Assembly: GCA_026413225.1 (NCBI GenBank)
Contig: JAPMTP010000094.1
Span: forward strand, 124,001-188,000
DNA from: Otis tarda
Taxonomy: Eukaryota > Chordata > Aves > Otidiformes > Otididae
Length of the DNA stretch: 64,000 bases
Reading direction: 5' to 3'
Under the pieces are notes generated by a model. The model worked only from the letters and a program-made list of their open reading frames with translations, had not been told where the DNA came from and made no database searches. The position numbers and the translations under genes were made by a program. Positions 54,517 to 64,000 of this stretch are shown here, in pieces (the first letter of the stretch is position 1; each line of letters starts with the position of its first letter).

Positions 54517-55150
54517 TTTTCCTCTCAGTAGCTGGTGTCCCCCTGCAGCCCGTGGAGGTCCATGGAGGAGCAGAGATCCCCCTGCAGCCCGTGCAGTACC
54601 CCACGCCGGAGCTGGCGGGTGCCTGAAGGCGGCTGTGGCCCGTGGAGGGCCCGTGCTGGGACAGCCGTTCTGGAGGGACTGCCCACCGTGGAAGAGATGA
54701 CCCACGCCGGAGCAGTTTCACAAAGGACTGTGGCCCGTGGGAGGGACCCCACGCTGGAGCAGGGGAGGGATGTGAGGAGTTCTTCCCCCGATGACGAAGC
54801 AGTGGTGTAAAACAACGCGTGATGAACTGACCGCGACTCCCATTCCCTCTTCCCCCTGTGCCGCTTGGGGAAGGTGGTAGAGATAATGTTAAGCCCGGGA
54901 AGAGGGAGGGGTGGGGGGAGGTTATCTTGTCCTCTGTCTCATTCTTCTGCTTTGGTTTTAGAAATAAATGAATAGTTTTCCCCAAGTCGAGTCTGTTTTG
55001 CCCGTAACGGTAACGTTAAGGATCTCTCCCTGTCCTTATCTCAAACCTCGAGTCTTTTTTCTTATATTATCTCTCCCTGTTCTCTTGGAGGGTGGGGGGA
55101 GCGAGAGAGAGACTGCGCAGTCTGGTCCTGAGCGGGGCTGAACCACGACA
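54489..55150 (+). mobile_element. LTR inserted in the PHF7-like last exon
   Basis: It begins (T)CCTGGTTTCGGCAGGGATGG and ends GAACCACGACA (about 662 bp). The start is the ERVL-type start seen at 25,490 and 49,975, while the middle and end match the long LTR at 27,741-28,870, including CCCCTGCAGCCCGTGGAGG units and AATAAA at 54,963. It is therefore either a distinct LTR subtype or a recombinant. It is directly followed by gag-like sequence in the same orientation, so it may be a 5' LTR. Confidence 0.78.
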
Positions 55151-55170
55151 ATCCCCCAGTTAAAACTGAA

Positions 55171-55887
55171 GATGTGTGCGAGGGAGAAACCGACGAGCGT
55201 CCCCACGTTATTACTGAAGAGGTTCCGTTTACAGAGACTGAGTTGGCAAAATTCAGGAAGGATTTTGCAAGGGTTCCAAAGGAATCAGAAACAGAATTTG
55301 TCTGGAGAGTATCGTTGTCGGGGGGAGATGGAATGTTGTTGTCAGAAAGGGAAGCAGAAGGAGATTGGGGTCCAGGCGGATTTTTAACTACCAACAACTA
55401 TCGAGCCCCATGGTCTTTGACGCAGAGGGCAGCGTATTGGGCCGGGGGGCTGAACCCTTTGGAGGGGGGAGACCCCCAGCCATCCCAGGTAGGGTGGATC
55501 AACTGGTAGAGTGTGCAAAAAGTGGCTTGTTTGCAGATGATGTATGACAGAGAGCTCAGACCTGACCAGGGCTCTCCAGTGATGATGCCTGTGGATCCGG
55601 AACGGACGACTCCTCGAATTCGAGGACTTCCTGATTCTCTGAAACCCACCGGGGTCCAGCTACAGGGGAAGATACAAAGGACCCCCATAGCAGACAGACC
55701 CACAGGCGCTCTGGAGGGAACAGTGACCCCCGATCACAGGAGGACAGGGAGGAAAGTGTGGACACGGGGAGAAGTAGCCCAAGAACTCATTAACTTTGGG
55801 AGGAAGTACGGTCTTGGTGGTGGCTCCGGACAAAGGGCGGCCGGCGCTGCTCAAGAGCAGTCAGGATTCGGAGTCGGTCTGACCCAT
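55171..55887 (+). pseudogene. gag: Retroviral gag-like fragment, frameshifted
   Basis: The first frame, to 55,509, includes FTETELAKFRKDFARVPKES and YRAPWSLTQRAAYWAGG. The second, from 55,513 to 55,887, includes ACLQMMYDRELRPDQGSP and IRGLPDSLKPTGVQLQGKIQ. They overlap at a frameshift near 55,500. The style is a capsid C-terminal region of an avian retrovirus, but I cannot fix the class. It follows the LTR at 54,489-55,150. Confidence 0.6.
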
Positions 55888-57556
55888 TGATCATAGGGGA
55901 GGGAGACCCCTCGGCCATCAGGAATGGTGGCAACTGGGGCTCCAGACTGGCATTCCCCGAGATTCAACGGATGGGCTTCCGACCCAGAAGTGAGAGAAAC
56001 TGGTACAAACATGGTCGGGGTAAAAAGTTAATTCTGAAACAACCGCTAGTGCCCCACCATTGATCAACCTTGGGGAAGAAACTGATGCAGAAAAGAGGGC
56101 GGAAGGAAACTACGTTCCCCGTTCCCCGCAGGTAGGGGGAAACAGAGGACGGACTCTTATAAAACAACTCACCGTAAATATGAGAGGAGATTATTGGTTA
56201 CAGTGGCTGTAGGGCCACGGAGAAAACAGTAACCTTTCTAACTGACACGGGTGCCCCAGAATCACGGCCTTTTGTCCAAAACCCCCCGCCTTGGTACCTG
56301 CCATCTTGGGCCCTGACCACAGACAAAACCCTTCCCATTTTCCGGGAAAACCTGTTTTGGCCGAGCACCCGCCATCGGAACTGTACCACTGGCACCCACC
56401 AGCGCTCTGAACACAGATGCATGGAAAGCAAAAGATGCCTCTGGGAAGGAACATAAAACTAACAGCAGTGGGTTATTCCATCCTTCTCACAACGATCTGC
56501 TTCTGCTTCCTTAGAAAGAGCCGAGTTTGGTTTTTCTTTTCTTCTCCAGATGGAATCTTTGACGCCAGCCTGAAGAAATATATGAAGCTGCTGATCGCCT
56601 GTATGATTTCATCGCCGATTGTTTTATTAATATTATAGGATGTTTGGCATATTATCACAAACATTGTTTTGGTCGACCATTGTTGCCGCCTTTGATATTT
56701 GGGGAAACACCTGCGCCCCCTCTTTGGCTTGGGGTGGCAAAATAAATTCACAGCTCTAGGGCAGCAGGTGGCCAACGCTTTTAACCCGACTAATTGTTGG
56801 GTATGTGAAAGTCGATTTAAAAATGATTACTAACGAAACGGCCCGTGCCTTTGACCTACAGGCAGATCAGGCCACACAAACGCCAACAGCAGTATTACAG
56901 CATCGCATGGCTCTCGATTATCTGCTAGCCGCAGAAGGAGGTGTTTGTGCTAAACTGAATGATTCTAATTATTGATTAAAAATTGATGAGAGCAGGAAAA
57001 TTGTTAAACAAACTGCCGCAGGAATACGGGAGCTAGCCCACGCGCCTGACCAGACACAGAAGGGCCGGGACATTGACACACTTCTTAGCTCCCTGGGCGT
57101 CCCTGGATCAAGCGAATCCTATTCTATTTGTTCCGTGGATTCGCCATGCTGATGTCTGTACCACGCACCGTTCCCTGTTCTATACAATTAATTCAATATG
57201 CTGTATGCAGTTTATAACTACTGCCTCACCCCTTGGCGTCAAACATATTTGCGCTGTGTGCCACACCGCGCCATCAGCAATATGAATTCTATGAGATGGT
57301 TTTTCTTTTGAAACCACCATGGATCCACGGCGTGGTATAGAAACTGACAACAAATTTATAGTGGTGGTGTTTATTCGCTGGGCCTAAATATGGGATAGAA
57401 GTTTCTAGGCCCAAACCACACACGCAGTCTTGGCTGGAGGCGTGGAAATCCATTTTCCTGCTGCGTATCCAGACCCCAGTTCCCGTGACCAGGATCACAC
57501 AGCCACCATCTCCGCGAGGGCTCAGTCGCCAGCCTCAGCAAAAAGAAAAAAAAAAA
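55888..57556 (+). other. Degenerate retroviral sequence, probably env
   Basis: Frames are short and broken. Around 56,860-57,060 a translated stretch (LQHRMALDYLLAAEGGVC) is the immunosuppressive-like and CX6C-type region of a retroviral transmembrane subunit, interrupted by stops on both sides. The remainder shows no clear domain. No host gene is seen. Confidence 0.55.
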
Positions 57557-57566
57557 GGTTGCAAAA

Positions 57567-57755
57567 ATGAGCAAAATTATTAACGCTTTGATGGCGCTTT
57601 ATTTTGGGGCATTTTTGATGTTGGGCACTGCTATGCTTGTGTTGGTTTACGTGTGTTCACCTTGTGATTGTCCTCGTGAACAATCACCCTCCTCTTCTGA
57701 TCCCCCCGAGCCACAGGCCTCAAACTTGGCCTGCGACACATTTTTAGTTTGGTAA
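57567..57755 (+). CDS. Small membrane protein frame of retroviral origin
   Basis: A 62-codon ATG frame: short cytosolic start MSKIINALMALYF, one hydrophobic segment to about residue 29, then CSPCDCPREQ and a serine/proline-rich tail. It follows degenerate env sequence and is probably an env tail or accessory frame. The inverted copy at 24.8 kb diverges in frame after about 48 codons, so conservation as a protein is not supported. Confidence 0.35.
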   Translation: MSKIINALMALYFGAFLMLGTAMLVLVYVCSPCDCPREQSPSSSDPPEPQASNLACDTFLVW

Positions 57756-57861
57756 GATAAAACGTTGTTAATTACATTTAGAGATGTTAAGATAATTTAC
57801 TCAGATAAGGTGTTGTTAATTAGATATAAGATAAGAGAAAATGTTAATTAGATTTAGATAT

Positions 57862-59500
57862 GTCCTCCTTTTGAAGGCCCCCATCATCATTTTTCATTGC
57901 CAGCCTTCATGTTTAGGGCACAAAGCCTCATTTCTTAGTCCAAAGCTGCATCTTAAAGCCACACAATCCTATTTAAAGGGCCCCAAATCCTCAGTTTAGA
58001 GACTAAATCATCACTGTTCTGGTTTTGTTTAGTGAGGGGGCCTAAGGTGGCAGCTTCTGTCGGAAACTGCTAGAAGTTGCTCCTCTTTGTTCAGTGGACT
58101 CGGCCAGGCCTAGGGCGGACCCTCTGCTGGCCAAGGCCGAGCCAATTGGTATCAGAACGTTCCGTGATAACGCCTCTGCGATAACGTATTTAAGAAGGGG
58201 AAAACAGAAAAAAAAGGAAGTAGAGAAGATGTGAAGGAGCTGAGCGGGGACAGAGAGGGGGAGGCGCGAGCCTCGTGGGCCTTGCAGGCCTCACCCTCTG
58301 GCCTCCCGCCGGGCGGCGACTGGGCCCGACTGGGCCCGGCCCGGCTGAGAGAAGTGGAGAGGAGAGGAGATGTGAATGAGATGTAAAAAGGTCCTGAGAG
58401 GCGTCTGCCAGCCTGTTGTGAAGAATTTTCCTTGTGAGAGGAACAGAGACTGCGTAGTTTGGTCCCGATCGGGGCAGAACTACGACAATAATTTTCCGGG
58501 TCCAAGGGCTCGTTTCAGTGTGCAAAGGCCCAGTTTTAAGGTCCAGTCACATGTTTTTAAAGTTCAAACTTCAAGTCCCATTTTTTGGACCCAAACTCTC
58601 ATTTTGGTTGTCCAAATAGTCATTTTCAACATTTAAAATTTCATTCTTAGGATACAAACCCTCATTTAGAAGTTCAAGCCCTACTCCAAAGGTTCAAAGA
58701 CTCATTTTAAGGGCCCAAAGTGTCATTTTTATTGCCTCAACTCTGATTTTGAAGGTTAAAAGGCTCACTGCTAGGGTCCAAGGCCTCCCTTTACAGGTCC
58801 AAACACTCTCTTTAGCTCCCAAAGCTCCCATAGACTAATTTGTAGGACCCATTCTGGAATTTTTAGGGCTTAAAGCCTCTTTTTTTTTTTAGAATGCGAT
58901 AGAATAGAGTAGAGTATTTAAGTTGGAACGGACCTACAACGATCATCTGGTCAAACTGCCTGACCAGTTCAGGGCTGACCACGTTAAAGCTCGTTAATAC
59001 CGACACTGCCCAAGTGCCTCTTAAACACTGACAGGCTTGGGGCAGCAACTTCTCATGGCCAAAGCCTCATTTTTAAGGTCCAAACCCTCGTTTTCACTTT
59101 CCAGACCTCAATTTTGAGGGCCTGAACTCTCTCTGACAGATTTCAAAGCCTCATTTTTATGGTCCAAACCTTCACTTTAGGTCCAATGTCTAAAATGTGG
59201 CCTGACACCTAATTTTCAGGGTCAAAGCCTCGGGTTTAGGTTGCAAAGTCTCCTTTTCAGAGCCCAAACATTGCTTTAAGACACTGAAGCTCATTTCAGT
59301 GTCCAAAGCCTCATTTCCGTTTCCAAACCATCCGTTACAGGGCTCCAAGCTTCATTTCTGGAGTGCAAATTCTCATTCACAGGGCCCTAACCCCACTTTT
59401 ACAGCTCAAAGCCTTCATTTTAGGAATCACAACATTATTCAGGCCTAAAGCTTTATTTTAAGCGTCTAAACTCTCATTTTTAGGGCAAACCCCACTTTTT
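57862..59500 (-). repeat. Degenerate ~21-bp tandem array C
   Basis: The reverse-strand counterpart of array B, with the same LTR (58,015-58,487) and the same CR1 3' end (58,880-59,050). Near the TATA box its sequence is closer to array A in places (AGAGTCTC, where B reads AGACTCTA). Confidence 0.85.
58015..58487 (+). mobile_element. Solo LTR inside array C
   Basis: TGTTCTGGTTTTG to GAACTACGACA, 473 bp, with TATTTAAG near 58,190. It occupies the same array unit as the LTR in array B, so the insertion preceded the inverted duplication. Confidence 0.88.
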
Positions 59501-59935
59501 ATAGGTCCAAAGATGCACCAAGAGACTCTGCATTATCAGTTTTGGCCTGCAGGAAAGGCGGCAAGAGTGGAAAAAGCTGGGCACCCTGCAGGGGCGGGGC
59601 ACCCTGGCTCCACTAATCACGCCGTGTGGGAGAGCAGCACATGGTGATTGATAAGCTGTCTGACCTGTCATTAGATGGGAGGAGCAAGAGGGATATCCCA
59701 GGCAGCCAATCAGAGGAAGCATAGCCTAGGGTGGAGGGCGGCACTTCAGCCCAGCAGCCTGACCACACGGGGCCAATTAGATCCAGCATTGCCTCAGGGC
59801 GGGCCCAAACCAGGGCAGAGTGACAGCCCAGCGGACCAATCCCAGGCAGCATCCCCTCAGGGCTGGCCCAAAGCAGGGCAGAGTGGCAGCCCAGCGGACC
59901 AATCCCAGGCAGCATCCCCCCGGGCGCAGGCCGGG
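59490..59935 (-). promoter_or_regulatory. Promoter-like CCAAT/TATA block, inverted copy
   Basis: On the minus strand this has two ~62-bp units containing GGGATTGGTCC (within about 59,800-59,925), further CCAAT-type sites, and TATAAAAAG near 59,497, reading into array C. It matches 12,047-12,470 in reverse. Confidence 0.55.
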
Positions 59936-60259
59936 CACCGCCCCCGCGCGGCCTGGCCTGGGCAGCAGCTCCGCAGGACGCCAAGGACGCCGTGCGGGTG
60001 TGCGGGCGTAGAACTGGCAGTGCCAGCGCCCAGCGAGAGCTGGATCTGCCGCTGCCGTGAGAGAGCGTGAAAGCTGTGTCTGCGCAGACAGCAGCAGCAG
60101 CAGGAGGGCTGAGGAGCATCCCCGTCCCTGGCGGGGCAGGGGCAGCGCGGGGACAGAGGCTGAGGAAAAGGCTGCGGCGCTGAACGCCTCCTGTGCCTCA
60201 TCTGTGCCGGCGAGCTGTGCTCAGGGTGCCCAGCCCCCGAGCCAGAGACCGGCACGGGG

Positions 60260-60570
60260 AGCACCATGCAGCCCCCACCCCCGGGGGAAATGGTCAGCGC
60301 CCTGCGACCGCACTGCGACACACACAGATCTGCGGGGCCGGGTGGGACCCGCCCGGTGGGGCTGAGGGTGCTGGCAGAAGCGCTCACCAGGCCACTTTCC
60401 ACCACTGCCCAGCAGCCCTGGCCAAGCGAGGAGGCCCCGGCTGACGGGAGGGCAGCACGCGTGACGCCCGTCCACAGGAAGAGCCAAAGGAGGATGCAGG
60501 GAACCACAGGCCTGTCAGCCTGGCCTCAGTGCCGGGGAAGGCTGTGGAGCAGATCAGCGTGAGTGCCGTT
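60260..60570 (+). mobile_element. Old CR1 fragment
   Basis: The sequence is similar to 31,960-32,215 and to the CR1 reverse transcriptase segment ending in [18 protein letters not shown] (here read as a diverged HRPVSLASVPGKAVEQI). It is frameshifted and truncated. Confidence 0.65.
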
Positions 60571-60679
60571 GCCTGGCCCGGACAGGACAGCCAGGTGAGC
60601 GTTGTGAGCTTTTCTTGGCCTCAGAAAGTGTCCATGGCCGAGGGAAGGCTGAGGGAACGTAGTCACGGACCCCCGCTGC

Positions 60680-61190
60680 ATGCTAAATGAAATCATTTAT
60701 TGTTACAGCTTATGTGCTTATCTACCCTCCAATCGCCCATCCACCCCCAGATGTCCTTTCTCTTGTTCTCCTTCTCTCGGAAAGTCCCTTGTTTCTCATT
60801 TCCATGGCTTCTTGTTTCTCATTCCCGTGGCTTCTGGTCCTCGTTGTCCCCAGCAGCACCAGATACAGCACCTGAGCAAACACTGTGTTGTCTGTCCTAC
60901 GCTGAGACACTGTTATGACAGATGGAGCCCCACGTTAGGGACTGGATAAACTCAACAGACCTTGTGGAGGGATGGGCCATAGACTAAGGGAGTTACATCT
61001 GTATGTGTGCATACAAGTAGGTCAAAGAAAGAAAAAGTTGATGATTGATTGGAAGGTGTAGGATCTGGGCATGATGTAGATGGTGTGGAATAAGGGGTGG
61101 ATAATGTCCTGGTTAATTTACCCAACTGAGCCTAGGGCTGTTCCATCCCATCTGACATCGTGCTCAGGGTATCAGTGAGGAGCGTGCAAG
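60680..61190 (+). mobile_element. ERVL 3' remnant with LTR start
   Basis: 60,920-61,110 is the reverse-strand relative of 25,490-25,640 (GAATAAGGGGTGGA just before the LTR). TGTCCTGGTT at 61,108 begins an LTR that changes after about ten bases to TTAATTTACCCAACTGAGCC, a sequence also at 27,070. It is a small recombinant remnant. Confidence 0.55.
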
Positions 61191-61326
61191 GTGCTTGCTG
61201 CTCCGCTGTCCTTCAGCGTCACCCCATGGTGTGGGGAGGGTCCTAGGAGGGGTGCAAGTGCGGAGGCCAGCTGTGTTTTGAGGGGTTGACGAGGTGACAG
61301 ACGCTTTCCCCTCCTGTTTTGCGCAG

Positions 61327-61492
61327 GCTGAAAGAAGCGTCCCTGCAAGTGTGCCAGGAGCAGATAGCCAAACTGGAAAAGAAAGTCTGCAGGGAGGCAG
61401 AGGAGAAGGCTGTGCTGAGAGAGGCCCTGGAGAGGACGCAGCTCGAGCTGAGCCGGGAGAAGCAGCTGCTGCAAGCGGCCACACTGCAGAAG
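61327..61492 (+). CDS. Coiled-coil exon of an unidentified gene
   Basis: The exon has a clean acceptor (TTGCGCAG) and donor (AAG|GTGAGG), and encodes 55 residues of heptad-rich coiled coil (KEASLQVCQEQIAKLEKKV, LSREKQLLQAATLQK). It lies just upstream of TMEM51-like sequence. In mammals TMEM51 is next to the coiled-coil gene FHAD1, so this could be an FHAD1 exon. That assignment rests on neighbourhood only. Confidence 0.5.
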
Positions 61493-61918
61493 GTGAGGTG
61501 GGAAGGCGTTGACGCTCTCCAGGCGCTCGGTTGCCCGCGATGGAGGCAGGAGACCTCTCCCCTCGCAGGTGCGGACGCGTCATTTTGCTCTCTCCCAGAG
61601 GGCCGCTCAGGCGGCAGCGGGGAAACGAGGAGCAGGGGTTGTGGCGCGGGACCCCCGGGGCATCAGCGGGCTGAAAGTTGCCAGAGCAACTCTGGGGACG
61701 CATCTCTTGCGTGTGGCACCTGCGGGGCGTGCATGCTGCGGCCGGAAAGGCGACAGAGCGAAGACAGACGTACGTCACAAGGAAACAATAACGTGTCTGA
61801 ATGTAGGTGAGGTTGCGATCTGTTCTGTCACAGCGACAGGAACTGGTGTGAGGTAGAAGGGCAAAGAAAATGTTTGGGATTTTTTGCTGTTGTATTATTC
61901 TCTGCTCCCTGCCCCTAG

Positions 61919-62259
61919 TGAAGCTGAAAAGATGTGCTACTGATAGCCTGAATTTTGTTCCCTCTAGTCCAGAAGAGGACGAAGACACGTCTTCCCAGTA
62001 CTACGTCCCCAGCTACGAGGAGGTGATGAACACGGGGTGCTCTGAGGCCAGAGACTCGGACAGGAGCAACAGGATCAGCGTCTCCCTGCCCTCCTACGCG
62101 TCGCTGACGGGCCTCAACGAAAACACCCAGCCGCCGGGCGCTGCCGGCGCGGAGCCTGACACAGAGCGGCAGCCCAGCCGGCCCAGCTCACACCTGACCC
62201 CTCCGCCCAAGTCCGAGGAGATCCAGGAGAGAGCACCAGGGAGCCAGCAAATGACCTGA
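61919..62259 (+). CDS. TMEM51: TMEM51-like last coding exon, internally deleted
   Basis: After an acceptor at 61,918 the frame encodes SSQYYVPSYEEVMNTG, then ISVSLPSYASLTGLNE and finally LTPPPKSEEIQERAPGSQQM before a stop at 62,257. These follow the cytosolic C-terminal tail of TMEM51. The lysine/arginine-rich segment that normally precedes LTPPP is missing, and the PPxY-type motif usually found there reads PPKS. The two membrane helices of TMEM51 would be in an earlier exon, not seen in the window. AATAAA at 63,038-63,043 could end the mRNA. It is either a functional divergent gene or a fragment. Confidence 0.75.
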
Positions 62260-64000
62260 AAAGAGGCTCTGTGATGCTGCTGGGGTTTGGTGGTTTTTTG
62301 TGGTTTTTTTTTTTTTTAAAAAAAACCAAACCTACAGTAAGAGGGGCTCAGTCTGTGGGCGCGGAAGCGGTCAGGGCTCCCTGGAAGCTGCGACGTGGAG
62401 GACACGATGGGTGAGTAGCGCTGCAGCACGAGGACTAGACAAACTTTCCCCGGGACAGGGTTTTTCAAAAGAGCGTGGGGAAAGAAACCTGGATGCCGCT
62501 GGGTCTGGTGCGCTGAAGTAACTGGAGACTGGCAGCAGCAAAAGTGTAATTTGTGGTGTTTTACAGAAGGACCACCCCAGGTATCTTCTCACCCCCTCTC
62601 CCCCGTGCCAGCCAGACTCTTCTGAGCCACCAAATCGATGCCAAATGAGGGGTTTTCCAAGTGGAAAAGGGCAAAGCTCCTTTTGTTAGTGCCCTTTCTT
62701 TCTGAGTAAGGGAAACGGCGTTGCCAGAGTAGCGCTGCGGTTTTCCCCGCTCCGTTCAGGGCCTGGGGCAGTGGCCCGGGGCCAGGCCCGACTCCTGGCA
62801 ACGTCTGGGCTTGCTGGCGGGCAGCGGGCAGAAACGAGCCCCGCGCTGCTCGGGGAGAGGACAGATCTCTTTCCTGGGTTGCTTTCTCTGTTGTGGTTTG
62901 CGCTCAGATGCGAAGGGGACGGTCCGTTTGAGGCACGTGGATCATTCCGGGGGCTTGGGAGCTGTCGGGGTGCACCGCTGCCAGGTGTGCAGGGTGAAAC
63001 GGCAGCTGAGCACGTGGTGCATGCAGACCTCTTTTGAATAAATGTTGTGCACAGTGTGTTTGTGCGTGCGTGCGCACTCGTGCGTGGTTGGGCCGTGCCA
63101 GGGTCTGCGAGCCGGAGCGGTGTGAGAGCAGCCGGCTGGTTTAGGGCGGATGCCGCTGCACGGAGCAGTCTCGGCCGCGCGCCGCCTCCCGGGCTTCCAG
63201 CCAAGCGGTCGACGACAAAGGCTTCTGCCTGTTCAGCCCCGGGCTGCCTCAAACGGGGTGGATCTGGGAGGTGTGGGCAGAGAGCAGGATCTTCTGCGGA
63301 AGCTGGAGCGAGTGTAGATGACTCCCAGCCACTCTGGGCTGCTGGTAGGGATGTGGTTGGGGTGGTGGGAGGCTGATGTCGATGTAGTTACGGTCCCTGC
63401 GACCAAAGATACAAAAGGAGCACAAATAGCCAAAGCCCAAGCCGAGAGGAGGTGCTGGTCCAGACCCCATGTCCCAGTTGCTCTTGTTGGTTCTTGTTTC
63501 TTAGTGCATCCTGTGAGTTCTGTGGGTGGCATTGCAGCAATTTCACTTTGCGGTGCCCCAAGGCACGGTGCCAGGTGGGCACAGTAACGCCAGGACGCTA
63601 GGGACTCCTTTATCCCAGAGAAGGGAAAGAAAGGAGAAGAATATACCGCAGAATGAGGGAGCTGGGCTGGGGGTGCCATGAGGGGTGGTTCTTGCTGTGG
63701 AGGGCTTGGGAAGGTGGTGCGGCTCCTTGGAAGGTGTCGCGCAGGCGTGTGTGCGCGTGGGAGCCCGCCCACAGTGGGAGGCCGGGCACGAAGGTCTGTC
63801 TGCCTGAGTGAAGAAACCCAACCCGATCGGGTGTCCTAGAAAATCGGGGTGAATGAAGCGAGGCATCCTGTCTGAGCAGCTGGGACCTGAAGGTTCATGG
63901 AGCGTCCTTGCCAGGAAGTCCCGTGTCATGGAACAGACGGGCGATAGCAGCATCTTTCGCAACGGCTCAAGTAGGAAAAGAGCTGGGGAAATGGCGGGAA
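62260..64000. other. TMEM51-like 3' UTR, then nothing recognised
   Basis: 62,260-63,050 may be the 3' untranslated region up to the AATAAA at 63,038. From there to the end, short frames occur on both strands without motifs, splice pattern or repeat signature. Confidence 0.4.

Larger units (their letters stand above)
57557..59557. repeat. Arm of the second inverted repeat (pairs with 22,861-24,867)
   Basis: This is the inverted copy of the 22.86-24.87 kb block, including the env-like frame, AT-rich DNA, array, LTR and CR1 fragment. Beyond 59,557 the sequence continues into the CCAAT promoter block that array B lacks but array A has. Confidence 0.9.

Overview
The window is vertebrate nuclear DNA, almost certainly from a bird. 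It has split genes with GT-AG introns, a near-complete chicken-repeat-1 (CR1) LINE ending in the ATTCTATG tail, older CR1 3' ends, and several endogenous retroviruses (gamma-like gag-env, ERVL-like pol, beta-like gag) with solo LTRs. The species cannot be named from the sequence. Dense retroelements, large inverted repeats and trimmed or lineage-expanded gene copies suit a W chromosome, a germline-restricted chromosome or an ampliconic microchromosome region. That is inference.

Layout. 1-4344 is the left arm of an inverted repeat. It holds exons 1-4 of an RBBP6-like gene (minus strand), a head-to-head promoter and a stub of a USP42-like exon, cut by a retroviral env. 4345 to about 8130 is a minus-strand retrovirus with gag joined to env and no pol. 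8245-9208 holds the 3' end of an unrecognised minus-strand gene. 11.9-13.35 kb holds a CCAAT/TATA promoter-like block followed by an array of degenerate ~21-bp units. About 14.9-21.07 kb is a CCDC81-like HU-domain gene (minus) with a CR1 in one intron. 21.6-30.6 kb is a mosaic of LTRs, a second array, ERVL pol, a piece of RBBP6-like intron and a beta-like gag.

30,856-38,164 (minus) is a USP42-like deubiquitinase with its catalytic residues visible. It shares a 374-bp head-to-head promoter with an RBBP6-like E3 ligase at 38,539-48,939 (plus). That ligase has 13 exons that splice in frame to 538 codons. The arm 38,123-42,466 mirrors 1-4344. 49.3-52.0 kb holds an LTR, CR1 fragments and three tRNA-like sequences. 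52,154-54,516 is a PHF7-like ePHD/RING gene whose stop codon lies in an LTR. 54.5-57.8 kb is broken retroviral sequence. 57,557-59,557 is an inverted copy of 22,861-24,867. 60.2-61.2 kb has CR1 and ERVL remnants. 61.3-63.05 kb has a coiled-coil exon and a TMEM51-like last exon.

Taken together, the window groups one deubiquitinase and two RING-type proteins whose relatives act on ubiquitin, chromatin or the germ line, in DNA being rearranged by inverted duplication and LTR recombination. All exon coordinates were read by eye from splice signals and reading-frame continuity.
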